The notes beneath the pieces are model-generated. The model did not search any database and was not told where the DNA came from. It was given only the letters and a program-made list of their open reading frames with translations. Positions 8,148-17,366 of a DNA stretch of 64,000 nucleotides are shown here, piece by piece (within the stretch, counting starts at the first letter, position 1; each line of letters starts with the position of its first letter). The stretch is from Rhodopseudomonas telluris (GTDB lineage: Bacteria > Pseudomonadota > Alphaproteobacteria > Rhizobiales > Xanthobacteraceae): the NCBI RefSeq assembly GCF_042432815.1, contig NZ_JBHLWM010000005.1, positions 1,019,614-1,083,613 of the forward strand. The letters run 5' to 3'. A program made the position numbers and the translations under genes.

Positions 8148-10421
8148 ATGCTTTCTCACATCAAACGAAGCCTCGCGGCTTCAAGCACAGCATCGCTGCT
8201 GCTGGTCGCGCTCAGTTCGCCCGGCCTCGCGCAAAGCGCGGCGCCCGCGCCACGCGGCACCACGGCGCTCCCGGAAATCGACGTGATCCAGCCGCAGCGC
8301 ACTCCGCATCCGGCCCGCCGGCCGAAAACTCAGACCGCATCGCGGGGACGGCGCGGCGCGGCGACGGCACCTCCGGAGCGGGATGTCCAGACGGCTGTGC
8401 AGACCGCGGCGCAGGCGGTAGCGGCCAAACATGCAGGCTTCGATGCCGCGCGGCAGGCGATCTTCGCACCGAACGGCGCCAGCGCCTTCGACGTCAGCCA
8501 CGAGGCGATCGTGGCGCTGCCGCAGGGCGCCAACGCCACGCTCGACAAGGTGCTGCTGCAGGCGCCGGGCGTGTCGCAGGATTCCGCCGCCAGCGGCGAT
8601 CTGCACGTCCGCAACGAGCACGCCAACGTGCAGTATCGCATCAACGGCATCGCGTTGCCCGACGGCGTCAGCGGCTTCGGCCAGATGCTCGACACCTCGC
8701 TGGTCGGACGACTGACGCTGCTCACCGGCGCGCTGCCGGCGCAATACGGCCTGCGCAGCGCCGGCGTCGTCGACATCACCACGCGCACCGACGCATTCAA
8801 CAACAGCGGCACCGTCAGCGTGTATGGCGGCAGCCGCCAGACCATCACGCCGAGCATCGAATACGGCGGCACGGCCGGTACCACGCAGTACTTCGTCTCG
8901 GGTCGTTACTTCGGCACCGGGCTCGACCTCGAGAACCCGACCTCGGCGCCGAACGCGATCCACGACGACTCCCAGCAGGGCAAGGGCTTCGCCTATCTGT
9001 CGACCGTGATCGACGATTCGACGCGGCTGACGTTCATCGGCGGCGCCTCGGCCAACAACTATCAGATCCCCAACAATCCGGGCCAGACGCCCGGCTTCAC
9101 GGCGTTCGGCGTGTCGAATTTCGACTCCGCGCTGCTCAACGAAACCCAGCGCGAACGTAATGCGTTCGGGGTTCTGGCGCTGCAGAAGTCGATCAACGGC
9201 TTCGACCTGCAGCTCTCGGCGTTTTCACGCTCCAGCACGCTGCACTTCACGCCCGATACGATCGGCGATCTGGTGTTCAACGGCGTCGCCTCCGACGTCT
9301 ATCGCAAGAGCGTCGCCAGCGGCATCCAGGCCGACGGCTCCTACCGGCTCAGCGACGCGCATACGCTGCGCGGCGGCTTCCAGGTGACGGCCGAACAGAG
9401 CCGCGTGACAAACTCCTCGGTGGTGCTGCCGCTCGACGACAACGGCAATCCGATGGACGCGCCATTCGGCGTCGTCGATTCCAGCAGCAAGCTCGGCTGG
9501 CTGTTCAGCACCTATCTGCAGGACGAATGGCGGGTCACCAACACGGTGACGCTGAATTCCGGCCTGCGGTTCGACCAGATGAACGAATACACCAACGCCA
9601 ACCAGCTCAGCCCGCGTATCAGTGTGACCTGGAAGCCGTTCGAGGACACCACCTTCCACGCCGGCTATTCGCGCAATTTCACGCCGCCCGCGCAGGTGCT
9701 GGCGGCGCCGACCAATCTGGCGCTGGTGCAGAACACGACGCAGCAGCCGGCCGTCAACGCCAGCAGCCCGGTGCTGCCGGAGCGCTCGAACGTGTTCGAC
9801 ATCGGCGTCACGCAGCGCCTGCTTCCCGGCCTCGAAGTCGGCATCGACACCTATTACAAGACCGCCCGCGACCTGCTCGACGACGGCCAGTTCGGCGCCG
9901 CTTATGTGCTGTCGGCCTTCAACTACGAGCGGGCGGAAAACGTCGGCGTCGAATTCAAGGGCTCGTACACCAACGGCAATCTTCGGGTTTACGCCAACCT
10001 GGCGCTGGCGCGGCAGATCGCCACCAATGTGGTGTCGAACCAGTATCTGTTCGATCCGGACGAACTCGCCTACATCGCCAACCATTACATCTACACCGAT
10101 CACGCGCAGCTGGTGACGGCGTCGGCGGGCGCATCCTATCGCTGGCACGACACCAATTTCAGCGCCTCGATGATCTACGGCAGCGGCCTGCGATCGGGAT
10201 TTGCGAATATCGGATCGCTGCCGTCCTACACCCAGGTCAACCTCGGCGTGTCGCACGACTTCTATCTGGCGAGCCCGACCAAGCCGACCACGGTGCGGTT
10301 CGACGTCGTCAACCTGTTCGACAGCGTCTACGAGATCCGCGACGGCTCGGGGATCGGCGTGTTCGCGCCGCAATACGGTCCGCGGCGCGGCTTCTATGCG
10401 GGGATCTCGCAGAAATTCTGA
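8148..10421 (+). CDS. TonB-dependent outer-membrane receptor, module 2
   Basis: About 757 residues from ATG 8148, preceded by GAGGAG; an in-frame ATG at 8124 lacks such a site. Signal peptide MLSHIKRSLAASSTASLLLV... GLAQS, TonB-box-like LPEIDVIQP, a long Arg/Pro/Ala-rich linker, plug (DKVLLQAPGVSQDSA, VQYRINGIALP) and a barrel ending YAGISQKF. It is not a close copy of the module 1 receptor: the linker style is shared but the barrel differs, so the ligand is probably different. It is likely to be an uptake receptor energised by TonB-ExbBD encoded elsewhere. Substrate unknown. Confidence 0.78.
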   Translation: MLSHIKRSLAASSTASLLLVALSSPGLAQSAAPAPRGTTALPEIDVIQPQRTPHPARRPKTQTASRGRRGAATAPPERDVQTAVQTAAQAVAAKHAGFDAARQAIFAPNGASAFDVSHEAIVALPQGANATLDKVLLQAPGVSQDSAASGDLHVRNEHANVQYRINGIALPDGVSGFGQMLDTSLVGRLTLLTGALPAQYGLRSAGVVDITTRTDAFNNSGTVSVYGGSRQTITPSIEYGGTAGTTQYFVSGRYFGTGLDLENPTSAPNAIHDDSQQGKGFAYLSTVIDDSTRLTFIGGASANNYQIPNNPGQTPGFTAFGVSNFDSALLNETQRERNAFGVLALQKSINGFDLQLSAFSRSSTLHFTPDTIGDLVFNGVASDVYRKSVASGIQADGSYRLSDAHTLRGGFQVTAEQSRVTNSSVVLPLDDNGNPMDAPFGVVDSSSKLGWLFSTYLQDEWRVTNTVTLNSGLRFDQMNEYTNANQLSPRISVTWKPFEDTTFHAGYSRNFTPPAQVLAAPTNLALVQNTTQQPAVNASSPVLPERSNVFDIGVTQRLLPGLEVGIDTYYKTARDLLDDGQFGAAYVLSAFNYERAENVGVEFKGSYTNGNLRVYANLALARQIATNVVSNQYLFDPDELAYIANHYIYTDHAQLVTASAGASYRWHDTNFSASMIYGSGLRSGFANIGSLPSYTQVNLGVSHDFYLASPTKPTTVRFDVVNLFDSVYEIRDGSGIGVFAPQYGPRRGFYAGISQKF

Positions 10422-10434
10422 GCGCCAGCCCAAC

Positions 10435-10460
10435 AGCAAGGCGCGTCAGCGCGCCTTGCT
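10435..10460. terminator. Hairpin between convergent receptor and GNAT genes
   Basis: A perfect 11-base stem (AGCAAGGCGCG / CGCGCCTTGCT) with a 4-base loop. It spans the GNAT stop codon and lies 13 bases after the receptor stop. No U-run follows on either strand, so termination is plausible but not certain. Confidence 0.45.
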
Positions 10461-10958
10461 CCAATCCGGGCGGATCGGACCGCTGACGCCCTCGAAGGCC
10501 CCGTCGGCCAGTTCGAGCACCAGCAGGCGGCCGGCGTCGACCGGCCCCGGCATGGTGACCCGGCCTTTGGGAATCTTCTTGAAGCCGACGCGGCTGTAAT
10601 ACGGCTCGTCGCCGACCAGAACGATCAGCTTGTGCCCTTGCGCCCGCGCATCCGAGATCGCCCGGTCGAGCAGCAGCCGGCCGACACCGCGCGAGCGGAA
10701 CGGCGGCTCCACGGTGAGCGGCCCCAGCAGCAGCGCCGGCGTCTCGCCGATCATCACCGGCAACTGCCGGACGGAGCCGACCAGCAGCGTGCCGATCCGG
10801 GCGGTAAACGACAATTCGGCGAGGTGGTCGACATGCTCGCGCAGCCGATAGGCGCTGAGCACGAAGCGGCCGGGCCCGAAGGTGCGTTCGTGCAGCCGTT
10901 CGATGGCGTGCGCGTCGTTCGGGGATTCGGGCAGGATGGTGAGGTTGAGATCGGTCAT
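10446..10958 (-). CDS. GNAT family N-acetyltransferase
   Basis: About 170 residues from ATG 10958 (MTDLNLTILPESPND). The acetyl-CoA binding signature is LGPLTVEPPFRSRGVGRLLLDRAISDA, with the R-x-x-G-x-G loop followed by VLVGDEPYYSRVGFKKI, a pattern typical of the YhbS-like subgroup. It transfers acetyl groups to an unknown amine. The frame is open 13 codons further upstream, but the inner ATG fits the usual family start. It lies about 60 bases downstream of the MscS gene on the same strand. Confidence 0.82.
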   Translation of the reverse strand: MTDLNLTILPESPNDAHAIERLHERTFGPGRFVLSAYRLREHVDHLAELSFTARIGTLLVGSVRQLPVMIGETPALLLGPLTVEPPFRSRGVGRLLLDRAISDARAQGHKLIVLVGDEPYYSRVGFKKIPKGRVTMPGPVDAGRLLVLELADGAFEGVSGPIRPDWSKAR

Positions 10959-11019
10959 GGCGGACGCGCAATAGCACTGCCGCCGGGCGTGGTCCATCGC
11001 CCGGCGGCAGTGGCATCCG

Positions 11020-12726
11020 TCAGGTTCTGGCGTTCGCGGCCTGCTGGGGCCGCCCCTCGGCCTCGCCGCCGTCCTGCTCGTGCGGCGCGAGCTGGGGCGA
11101 GCGCGTCATCGACAGCGCCCGGTCCCGCGCGATGTAGAGCGTCTGCGAGTTCAGCGCGAAACCGGTGCCGGCGGCCTCGATCAGCTCCATCAGCCGCAGC
11201 GACAGCTCCTCCTGGACCTCCAGGAAGTCGTCGCCGTCCACGGCATGCACATAGGCGAAGATCTCGACCTTCAGCGAATTCGGCCCGAAGCCGATCATCC
11301 GCACCCGTCCGGGGCTGTCGACCTTCGGATGATCGATCAGCAGTTCGCGGATCGAGTCCATCAGCGAGCGCAGCTGCTCCGGCGTGGTCTCGTAGCGCAG
11401 GTCCAGGATCGGGTGGTACCAGAACTTGTCGCGGCGGCTGAAGTTTTCGATCGGCAGCGCCGCCAGGTTACCGTTCGGCACGGTGATCAGCGTGCGATCG
11501 AGCGTCCGGATGCGGGTCGAGCGCATCCCGATGTCCTCGATCGTCCCCATCGTGTCGCCGAACTTGCAGAAGTCGCCGACGCGCATCGGCTGGTCGGTGA
11601 CCAGCGTCAGGCTGCCGACCAGATGCTCGATCGTCTTCTGCGCACCCAGAGCGATGGCGATACCGCCGATACCCAGAGCCGCGAGGCCGGCCGTGACGTT
11701 GTAGCCGAGCGCATTCAGGCCGGCGATCACCGCGAATGCGACCAGCGCAAACTTCACCACGCGGCGGATGAACGTCACCGCCGACAGCATCGACAGGCGG
11801 CCCCGCAGGGTCATGCGGGCGATCGCGAATTCGCCCAAGGCATCGACGACCCGCCAGATGATCCACGACAACGCGATCCAGCCGATGATCTCGGTGACGC
11901 TCGACATGTGCTGCCGGGCGACGATCGAGACGCCGGCCAGCACCATGGTGACCCGCAGCATCCACACCGTGAAGAACAGCCGGATCGGGAATGCCGATGC
12001 GCTCAGCACCTTGCGGAGCCGGGAGTCCTGGCGATTGCGGAGGCGGAACACCACCCACAGCAGCGACGAGATGATCGCCCAGACCAGCAGGAAGGACACC
12101 ACCGCGAGCGTCAGCACCGCCAGCCAGTGGCCGACCGGCACGCCGGCGAAGCGATAATCATCCCGCAACGAATAGGGCAGCAGCCGGTCGACCATGCTGG
12201 AGATCACGGTGCGCGACAGCGATGGCAGGTCGGCCACCGTGCGAGCCGAGACCAGCCAGATCTTGTTGCCGTCCTTGTCCTCGACCCGCTGGGCGATCAG
12301 ATCGACCAGGCCGCTGGTGGTGCGGACCGCGCCGAACTTGTCCTGGTCCGGCGGCAGGCCGTCGTCGACGTCGCCGGCCTGCTCGGTGCTCATGCGCAGG
12401 CGCGAGAACACGTAGCCGCCCTGATCGAGAATCCGCTGCAACTGCTGGGCGACGCTGGGCCCCCAGACGCCCTTCTCCTTGCTCAGATCGAGATACTGCG
12501 CGGCCTTCTCGTAGTTCTGCTCGGCAGCCGCACTGATGAAGCCGGACACCAGGCCGGCCGGCGTGTCGCGGCCGAGAGGATCGGGCGTCTTCTCCTGCGC
12601 CTTCGGGGCGGAATCGCCGTTCCCGTTGCCGCTAGGGGCCGGAACCTGTGCAAAGGCGAGGTTCGCCGCCAATACGGCCCAAATAATCAGCAGGGATCGA
12701 GCGATGGCTTTCGCGGTTGCCGTCAA
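11020..12726 (-). CDS. Small-conductance mechanosensitive channel (MscS family)
   Basis: About 568 residues. The probable start is TTG at 12726, preceded by AAAGGA, giving a signal peptide (TATAKAIARSLLIIWAVLAA... ANLAFA). A large periplasmic N-terminal domain is followed by several membrane segments (from about residue 190) and the MscS pore/beta domain: LGIGGIAIALGAQKTIEHLVGSL, then GDFCKFGDTMGTIEDIGMRSTRIRTLDRTLITVPNG. The glycine/alanine-rich pore helix is clear. It opens on hypo-osmotic shock to release solutes. No ATG gives a better start. Confidence 0.87.
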   Translation of the reverse strand: MTATAKAIARSLLIIWAVLAANLAFAQVPAPSGNGNGDSAPKAQEKTPDPLGRDTPAGLVSGFISAAAEQNYEKAAQYLDLSKEKGVWGPSVAQQLQRILDQGGYVFSRLRMSTEQAGDVDDGLPPDQDKFGAVRTTSGLVDLIAQRVEDKDGNKIWLVSARTVADLPSLSRTVISSMVDRLLPYSLRDDYRFAGVPVGHWLAVLTLAVVSFLLVWAIISSLLWVVFRLRNRQDSRLRKVLSASAFPIRLFFTVWMLRVTMVLAGVSIVARQHMSSVTEIIGWIALSWIIWRVVDALGEFAIARMTLRGRLSMLSAVTFIRRVVKFALVAFAVIAGLNALGYNVTAGLAALGIGGIAIALGAQKTIEHLVGSLTLVTDQPMRVGDFCKFGDTMGTIEDIGMRSTRIRTLDRTLITVPNGNLAALPIENFSRRDKFWYHPILDLRYETTPEQLRSLMDSIRELLIDHPKVDSPGRVRMIGFGPNSLKVEIFAYVHAVDGDDFLEVQEELSLRLMELIEAAGTGFALNSQTLYIARDRALSMTRSPQLAPHEQDGGEAEGRPQQAANART

Positions 12727-12840
12727 AACTGGTCCTTTCAAAAAGAGCTGGATTGGATGCGGCGGTCTGACCAGAGAAATGAGCCCTAGATGTGATCGGC
12801 GCGGCAATCGGGCCCTCGATCGGGCAGCTCACGCGGCGAT

Positions 12841-13392
12841 TCACCGCCAGGTCGGGCGTTTCGGCTCGCGACCCAGCACCTCGGCGATCCGCAGCCGCGT
12901 TCCGAGAGTCGTTTCGTCCGGCAGGGCGGCGACCTCGAAAAAGCCCGACGCGACAATCTCGAAATTCGGATCTGGCGCCCGGTCTTGCTGGTATTTTCGC
13001 ACCACATAGACCGCCACGTGATCCCGCGGCGACACATGGCTGTTCAGGAAGATGCCGTGCAGCTCCGGATCCCCGGTAAGTTCAATCCGGCCCTCTTCCA
13101 TCAGTTCCCGTCGCAGCGCGTCGAGGAAGGTCTCACCGACCTCGACGCCGCCGCCTGGCAGATGCCAGCCGCTGACATAGCTGTGCTTGATCAGGAAAAC
13201 GCGACCTTGACCGTCGAGCACCACGCCCCGCGCGCCCAGCGTCATGCCGCGGGCGAACCGCCAGTACAGATGAAACACCCGCCGCAGCACAGGTTCGAAC
13301 TTCAGTCGCAAGGTCTGCAGAGCCGGCAAAGGCGGACAATCCCCGAATGGCTGGCGCAGCGGGCGCTTGCACCGATCGAGCGACCTTGCCAA
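12841..13392 (-). CDS. Nudix hydrolase
   Basis: The Nudix box is visible as GGGVEVGETFLDALRRELMEEGRIEL, close to the consensus G-x5-E-x7-R-E-x-x-E-E-x-G. These enzymes cleave nucleoside-diphosphate-linked compounds; the substrate is unknown. The segment HLYWRFARGMTLGARGVV before the Nudix fold is a typical N-terminus of homologues, so translation may begin at TTG 13311 rather than TTG 13392; no start has a convincing ribosome site. It is divergent from the phosphoesterase gene at 13452. Confidence 0.82.
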   Translation of the reverse strand: MARSLDRCKRPLRQPFGDCPPLPALQTLRLKFEPVLRRVFHLYWRFARGMTLGARGVVLDGQGRVFLIKHSYVSGWHLPGGGVEVGETFLDALRRELMEEGRIELTGDPELHGIFLNSHVSPRDHVAVYVVRKYQQDRAPDPNFEIVASGFFEVAALPDETTLGTRLRIAEVLGREPKRPTWR

Positions 13393-13451
13393 AACCGAGC
13401 CGATTTTGACAGCGAGTGCGGGCCCGATTTCGGGACCGGAAGGAAAGCGCG

Positions 13452-14330
13452 ATGACGTTCACGCTGGCGCATCTGTCCGACCCGCATCTGCCGCTGCTGC
13501 CGAAGCCGCGCTATCGCGAACTCGCCAACAAGCGCGTGCTGGGCTACCTCAATTACACCCGCAACCGCCACGCCATCCACCGCCGCGACATCCTCGACAC
13601 GCTGGTCGGCGACATCCAGGCGCAGCAGCCCGACCACATTGCGGTCACCGGCGATCTGCTCAACATCTCGCTGACGGGCGAATTCGCGCCGGCGCGGCAA
13701 TGGCTCGAAACCGTCGGCCCGCCGCACAGCGTCAGTCTCGTGCCCGGCAATCACGACGCCTACGTCACCTCAACGGCGCTCCGCTTCGGCGAGGACTTCG
13801 CCCCCTATCTCAGCGGCGACGACGGCGTCGCAGGCTTTCCCTATCTGCGCCGGCGCGGCAACGTCGCGCTGATCGGCGTCTCCAGCGCAGTGCCGACTGC
13901 GCCGTTCATGGCGACCGGCCGGCTCGGCAGCGCGCAGCGGGCGAAGCTTGAAATCCTGCTCGCGGGGCTGGCGGACCAGCCTGTGTTTCGCGTGCTGATG
14001 ATCCATCATCCGCTGCGGTCGCGCTCGCGCTTCAAGCGCCTGACGGATTCGCGGGAGCTGATCGCGCTGCTACAGCGCTACCCGGTCGAGCTGGTGCTGC
14101 ACGGCCACGACCACGTCCACGCGACGATCTGGATCGATACGCCGACCAGGTCCATCCCGGTGGTCGGCGTGCCGTCGGCCTCCGCGTTCAACGACCACCA
14201 TCGCCCGTCGGCCGCCTATAATTTCTTCACGGTCAGCGAGACCAGCGGCGGCTGGCGCTGCGAACACCGCAGCCGCGGCTTCGCCGGCACCGAGACGGTG
14301 CAGGAGCTGCGCGAGCCGGTGATGCTGTAG
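13452..14330 (+). CDS. Calcineurin-like metallophosphoesterase
   Basis: About 292 residues from ATG 13452, preceded by AAGGAA. Metal-binding motifs of the family are in order: LSDPHLP (D-x-H), VTGDLLN (GD), VPGNHDAY (GNHD), MIHHPL (H) and LHGHDHVHA (GHxH). This is the binuclear metal phosphodiesterase fold used by cyclic-nucleotide and other phosphoesterases. The substrate cannot be assigned. It is transcribed divergently from the Nudix gene and followed by two palindromic repeats. Confidence 0.85.
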   Translation: MTFTLAHLSDPHLPLLPKPRYRELANKRVLGYLNYTRNRHAIHRRDILDTLVGDIQAQQPDHIAVTGDLLNISLTGEFAPARQWLETVGPPHSVSLVPGNHDAYVTSTALRFGEDFAPYLSGDDGVAGFPYLRRRGNVALIGVSSAVPTAPFMATGRLGSAQRAKLEILLAGLADQPVFRVLMIHHPLRSRSRFKRLTDSRELIALLQRYPVELVLHGHDHVHATIWIDTPTRSIPVVGVPSASAFNDHHRPSAAYNFFTVSETSGGWRCEHRSRGFAGTETVQELREPVML

Positions 14331-14334
14331 TCCG

Positions 14335-14393
14335 CCGTCATTGCGAGCCAACGGGGCGGCGCTCCGCGCCGACCCGTTGGCTCGCAATGACGG
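14335..14393. repeat. Palindromic repeat, GTCATTGCGAG family
   Basis: A long near-perfect hairpin: CCGTCATTGCGAGCCAACGG... pairs with ...CCGTTGGCTCGCAATGACGG. It begins five bases after the phosphoesterase stop and could terminate it. Same family as 19056, 24213, 30781 and 52251. Confidence 0.75.
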
Positions 14394-14480
14394 GGAAAGG
14401 CTTTGCTGGAACGCTAGAGCAGTTCTGCTTTTCTTAGAATCGGATAGGAAGATCAGTAACACCCGCCACACGCCCAACCT

Positions 14481-14583
14481 CATGGTGAGGAGGCGCGCAG
14501 CGCCGTCTCGAACCATGGGCCGCTCATACCGCGTCTCCCCATCCTTCGAGACGCCCGGCTTTGCCGTGCTCCTCAGGATGAGG
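14481..14583. repeat. Palindromic repeat, CATCCTTCGAGAC family
   Basis: A composite element with CATGGTGAGGAGGCGC / GCGCCGTCTCGAACCATGG in one arm and CATCCTTCGAGACGCCCGG...CTCCTCAGGATGAGG in the other. Related elements are at 37452, 56434 and 59122. Together with the preceding repeat it fills most of the 318-base gap between the phosphoesterase and the next gene. Confidence 0.7.
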
Positions 14584-14648
14584 ATTCAGTGCCTGCGGAA
14601 GGTCGGATCGTTTCCATCAAGCGATGAAGCGCTCTAAAGCGCTCGCGG

Positions 14649-15221
14649 TCACACGTTGCGCAGCGAAGCGAACAACGCGACCGCGAACAGCGCCAGGGCG
14701 CCGGCGATGAAGCCGAGCGCGAAGAGCCAGAAGCCGCCGCGGCGCGGCTTGGATGGCGGCGCCGGATCGGCCGAAGCCGGCAGCAGCAGCGGGCCAGCCG
14801 CGGCCAGCGCGTGGTCGCGCTCGATCAGCCGGCGGGCAATGTAGCTGGTGATCGCGTCGACGATCACCGCGGGCTGGTGCGATTCGGCCAGCACGATGCG
14901 GCCGTAACGGGTGTCCTGGACGAAGCGATAGACCCGCTTGTCACGGCCCATCATCACGTGGGCGACGACATCGATCCACAGCCGCGGCGTGACGCCCTGG
15001 CTGAAGCCGCGGTCGAACAGATCGACGCCGGCCGGGATTTCGTCGAACAGCGGATCGAGCGCCTCGTTGAGAATCTCCAGCCGGGCGATCTCGGCGTCGC
15101 GCAGGTCGACGACCACGCCGGTCCGGTCGGCAGCCTCGATCCGGGCCTGGCGCAACGCGTCCCGCAGCCGCATCGGCCGGGCCTCGGCTGTTCCGCTGAC
15201 CTTGTTGTGCGCGTCCGCCAT
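14649..15221 (-). CDS. Conserved protein with C-terminal membrane anchor
   Basis: 190 residues. The cytoplasmic part (about 1-155) has no motif I recognise; it includes RTGVVVDLRDAEIARLEILNEAL and LWIDVVAHVMMGRDKRVYRFVQDTRYGR. A proline/lysine-rich linker (PPSKPRRGG) leads to one C-terminal transmembrane helix (FWLFALGFIAGALALFAVAL), so the protein is probably tail-anchored. It seems conserved among Bradyrhizobium relatives. No function can be given. Confidence 0.6.
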   Translation of the reverse strand: MADAHNKVSGTAEARPMRLRDALRQARIEAADRTGVVVDLRDAEIARLEILNEALDPLFDEIPAGVDLFDRGFSQGVTPRLWIDVVAHVMMGRDKRVYRFVQDTRYGRIVLAESHQPAVIVDAITSYIARRLIERDHALAAAGPLLLPASADPAPPSKPRRGGFWLFALGFIAGALALFAVALFASLRNV

Positions 15222-15386
15222 TCGACAAACCGGGCTCGATTGTTCAAAATTAACCTACCAGCAACCATGACCGCCGCAAAGGCCCTGACCTTGCAAGGAT
15301 TTGCGGCACGGGGGCGCGCCACAACAACGCCCGGTTCCATCCACAGGCCAGATGCGCAGCGGCCCACCCAGCTCCCAAAACGACGA

Positions 15387-15422
15387 TGGCGGCCTCACCG
15401 GGTTGCCCCGGTGAGACCGCCA
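15387..15422 (-). terminator. Hairpin downstream of DUF4170 gene
   Basis: A 16-base stem with one mismatch (TGGCGGCCTCACCGGG against CCCGGTGAGACCGCCA), in the 273-base gap after the DUF4170 gene. There is no clear U-run, so this is a candidate end for the aceA-DUF4170 transcript. The rest of the gap shows nothing recognisable. Confidence 0.4.
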
Positions 15423-15494
15423 AAGTCCTTGGACGTCTTCTATCTGGTCTAGTTCGCCGCGCGGCGCGTGCGCCGCCGCGGCTAAAGGAGCGGA

Positions 15495-15707
15495 TCAGGC
15501 CGGGGTGACTGCCCGGTTCGGCTCTTCCACGATCGAGAACCGCACGCCGGCGCGATGGCGGTTTTCCTCGGAGAGAACCTTCCAGGCCTCTTCGGCCTCC
15601 TTGCGGGTCTTGAAGGGGCCCTTCACCTGGGCCGACCCTTCGACGAGCTTGTGGAAGTTCATCGATCCGAACTCGCCACCAATCACCCAGAAGTTGCTGC
15701 CCGACAT
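15495..15707 (-). CDS. DUF4170 family small protein
   Basis: 70 residues. FWVIGGEFGSMNFHKLVEGSAQVKGPFKTRKEAEEAW, followed by VRFSIVEE, matches the DUF4170 pattern, a small cytoplasmic alphaproteobacterial domain of unknown function. The ATG at 15707 lies 24 bases after the aceA stop on the same strand, so the two are very likely one transcript. Why it accompanies isocitrate lyase is not known. Confidence 0.8.
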   Translation of the reverse strand: MSGSNFWVIGGEFGSMNFHKLVEGSAQVKGPFKTRKEAEEAWKVLSEENRHRAGVRFSIVEEPNRAVTPA

Positions 15708-15731
15708 GATCCTGTCTCCTGTTCTTTTCTG

Positions 15732-17366
15732 TTAGCTGAACTGGTTCATCGTGTTGTGTTCGCCGCCGGCCTTCAGAGCCGCTTCGCCGGCGAAGTATTC
15801 CTTGTGATCGTCGCCGATATCCGAGCCGGCCATGTTCTGGTGCTTCACGCAGGCGATGCCCTGACGGATTTCCTGGCGCTGCACGTTCTTAACATAACCC
15901 AGCATGCCCTGGTCGCCGAAATATTCGCGGGCCAGGTTGTCGGTCGACAGCGCGGCCGTGTGGTAGGTCGGCAGCGTGATCAGGTGGTGGAAGATACCGG
16001 CGCGCTTCGCCGAATCCGCCTGGAAGGTGCGGATGCGGGCGTCGGCTTCGATCGCCAGCGGGGTTTCGTCGTACTCCGCCTTCATCAGCTCGGCGCGGTT
16101 GTACTTGGACACGTCCTTACCTTCTTCCTTCCAGGCATCGTAAACCTGCCAGCGGAAGTTGAGCGTCCAGTTGAACGACGGCGAGTTGTTGTAGGCCAGC
16201 TTGGCGTTCGGCACGACTTCGCGGATGCGATCGACCATCGAGGCGATCTGCTCGATATGCGGCTTCTCGGTTTCGATCCACAGCAGGTCGGCGCCGTTCT
16301 GCAGCGAGGTGATGCAGTCCAGCACGCAGCGGTCCGCGCCGGTGCCCGGACGGAACTGGTACAGGTTGCTCGGCAGACGCTTCGGACGCAGCAGCTTGCC
16401 GTTGCGGCTGATGATGACGTCGCCGTTGCCGATCTTGGTGGCGTCGACTTCCTCGCAATCCAGGAAGCTGTTGTACTGGTCGCCGATGTCACCCGGCTGA
16501 TGGCTGACCGCGATCTGCTGGGTCAGGCCGGCGCCGAGCGAGTCGGTGCGAGTGACGATGATGCCGTCTTCCACGCCCATCTCGAGGAAGGCGTGACGCA
16601 GCGCGCGCACCTTGGCGATGAACACGTCGTGCGGCACGGTGACCTTGCCGTCCTGGTGCCCGCACTGCTTCTCGTCCGAGACCTGGTTCTCGATCTGCAG
16701 CGCGCAGGCGCCCGCTTCGATCATCTTCTTGGCAAGCAGATAGGTCGCCTCGGCGTTGCCGAAGCCGGCGTCGATGTCGGCGATGATCGGCACGACGTGG
16801 GTCTGGAAATTGTCGATCTGGTCGATGATCGCCGTTTCCTTGGCCTTGTCGCCGGCCTCACGGGCCTTGTCGAGCTGGCGGAACAGGTCGTTGAGCTCGC
16901 GCGAGTCGGCCTGGCGCAGGAAGGTGTAGATCTCTTCGATCAGCGCCGGCACCGAGGTCTTCTCGTGCATCGACTGGTCGGGCAGCGGGCCGAATTCGGA
17001 GCGCAGCGCCGCGATCATCCAGCCCGACAGGTAGATGTAACGACGGTCGGTGCGGCCACCGCCATGCTTCTTGATCGAGATCAGCTTCTGCTGCGCGATG
17101 AAGCCGTGCCAGCAGCCGAGCGACTGGGTGTACTTGGTCGGATCGGCGTCATAGGCCGCCATGTCGGCACGCATCTGCGCCGCCGTGTAGCGGGCGATGT
17201 CGAGGCCGGTCTTGAAACGGTTCTGCAGGCGCATGCGGGCCACGGCCTCGGCGGTAACGCCGTTCCAGGTCGGCTTGTCCTTGAGCAGGGCTTCGGCCGC
17301 TTCGAGCTCGCTCTGATAGGAGCTCGGACCGTGGATGGCGCTGATGCCGCGAGGCTGGAAGTTCAT
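15732..17366 (-). CDS. aceA: Isocitrate lyase
   Basis: Splits isocitrate into succinate and glyoxylate, the first step of the glyoxylate bypass needed for growth on acetate, fatty acids and other C2 sources. It has 544 residues, longer than the ~430-residue E. coli type. Visible motifs include SLGCWHGF, PIIADIDAGFGNAEATY (metal ligands around D197-D199) and EKQCGHQDGK with catalytic C235. The usual K-[KR]-C-G-H is K-Q-C-G-H here. It is divergent from the ScfR/RamB-like regulator at 17588, with a 221-base shared control region. DUF4170 follows in the same operon. Confidence 0.95.
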   Translation of the reverse strand: MNFQPRGISAIHGPSSYQSELEAAEALLKDKPTWNGVTAEAVARMRLQNRFKTGLDIARYTAAQMRADMAAYDADPTKYTQSLGCWHGFIAQQKLISIKKHGGGRTDRRYIYLSGWMIAALRSEFGPLPDQSMHEKTSVPALIEEIYTFLRQADSRELNDLFRQLDKAREAGDKAKETAIIDQIDNFQTHVVPIIADIDAGFGNAEATYLLAKKMIEAGACALQIENQVSDEKQCGHQDGKVTVPHDVFIAKVRALRHAFLEMGVEDGIIVTRTDSLGAGLTQQIAVSHQPGDIGDQYNSFLDCEEVDATKIGNGDVIISRNGKLLRPKRLPSNLYQFRPGTGADRCVLDCITSLQNGADLLWIETEKPHIEQIASMVDRIREVVPNAKLAYNNSPSFNWTLNFRWQVYDAWKEEGKDVSKYNRAELMKAEYDETPLAIEADARIRTFQADSAKRAGIFHHLITLPTYHTAALSTDNLAREYFGDQGMLGYVKNVQRQEIRQGIACVKHQNMAGSDIGDDHKEYFAGEAALKAGGEHNTMNQFS

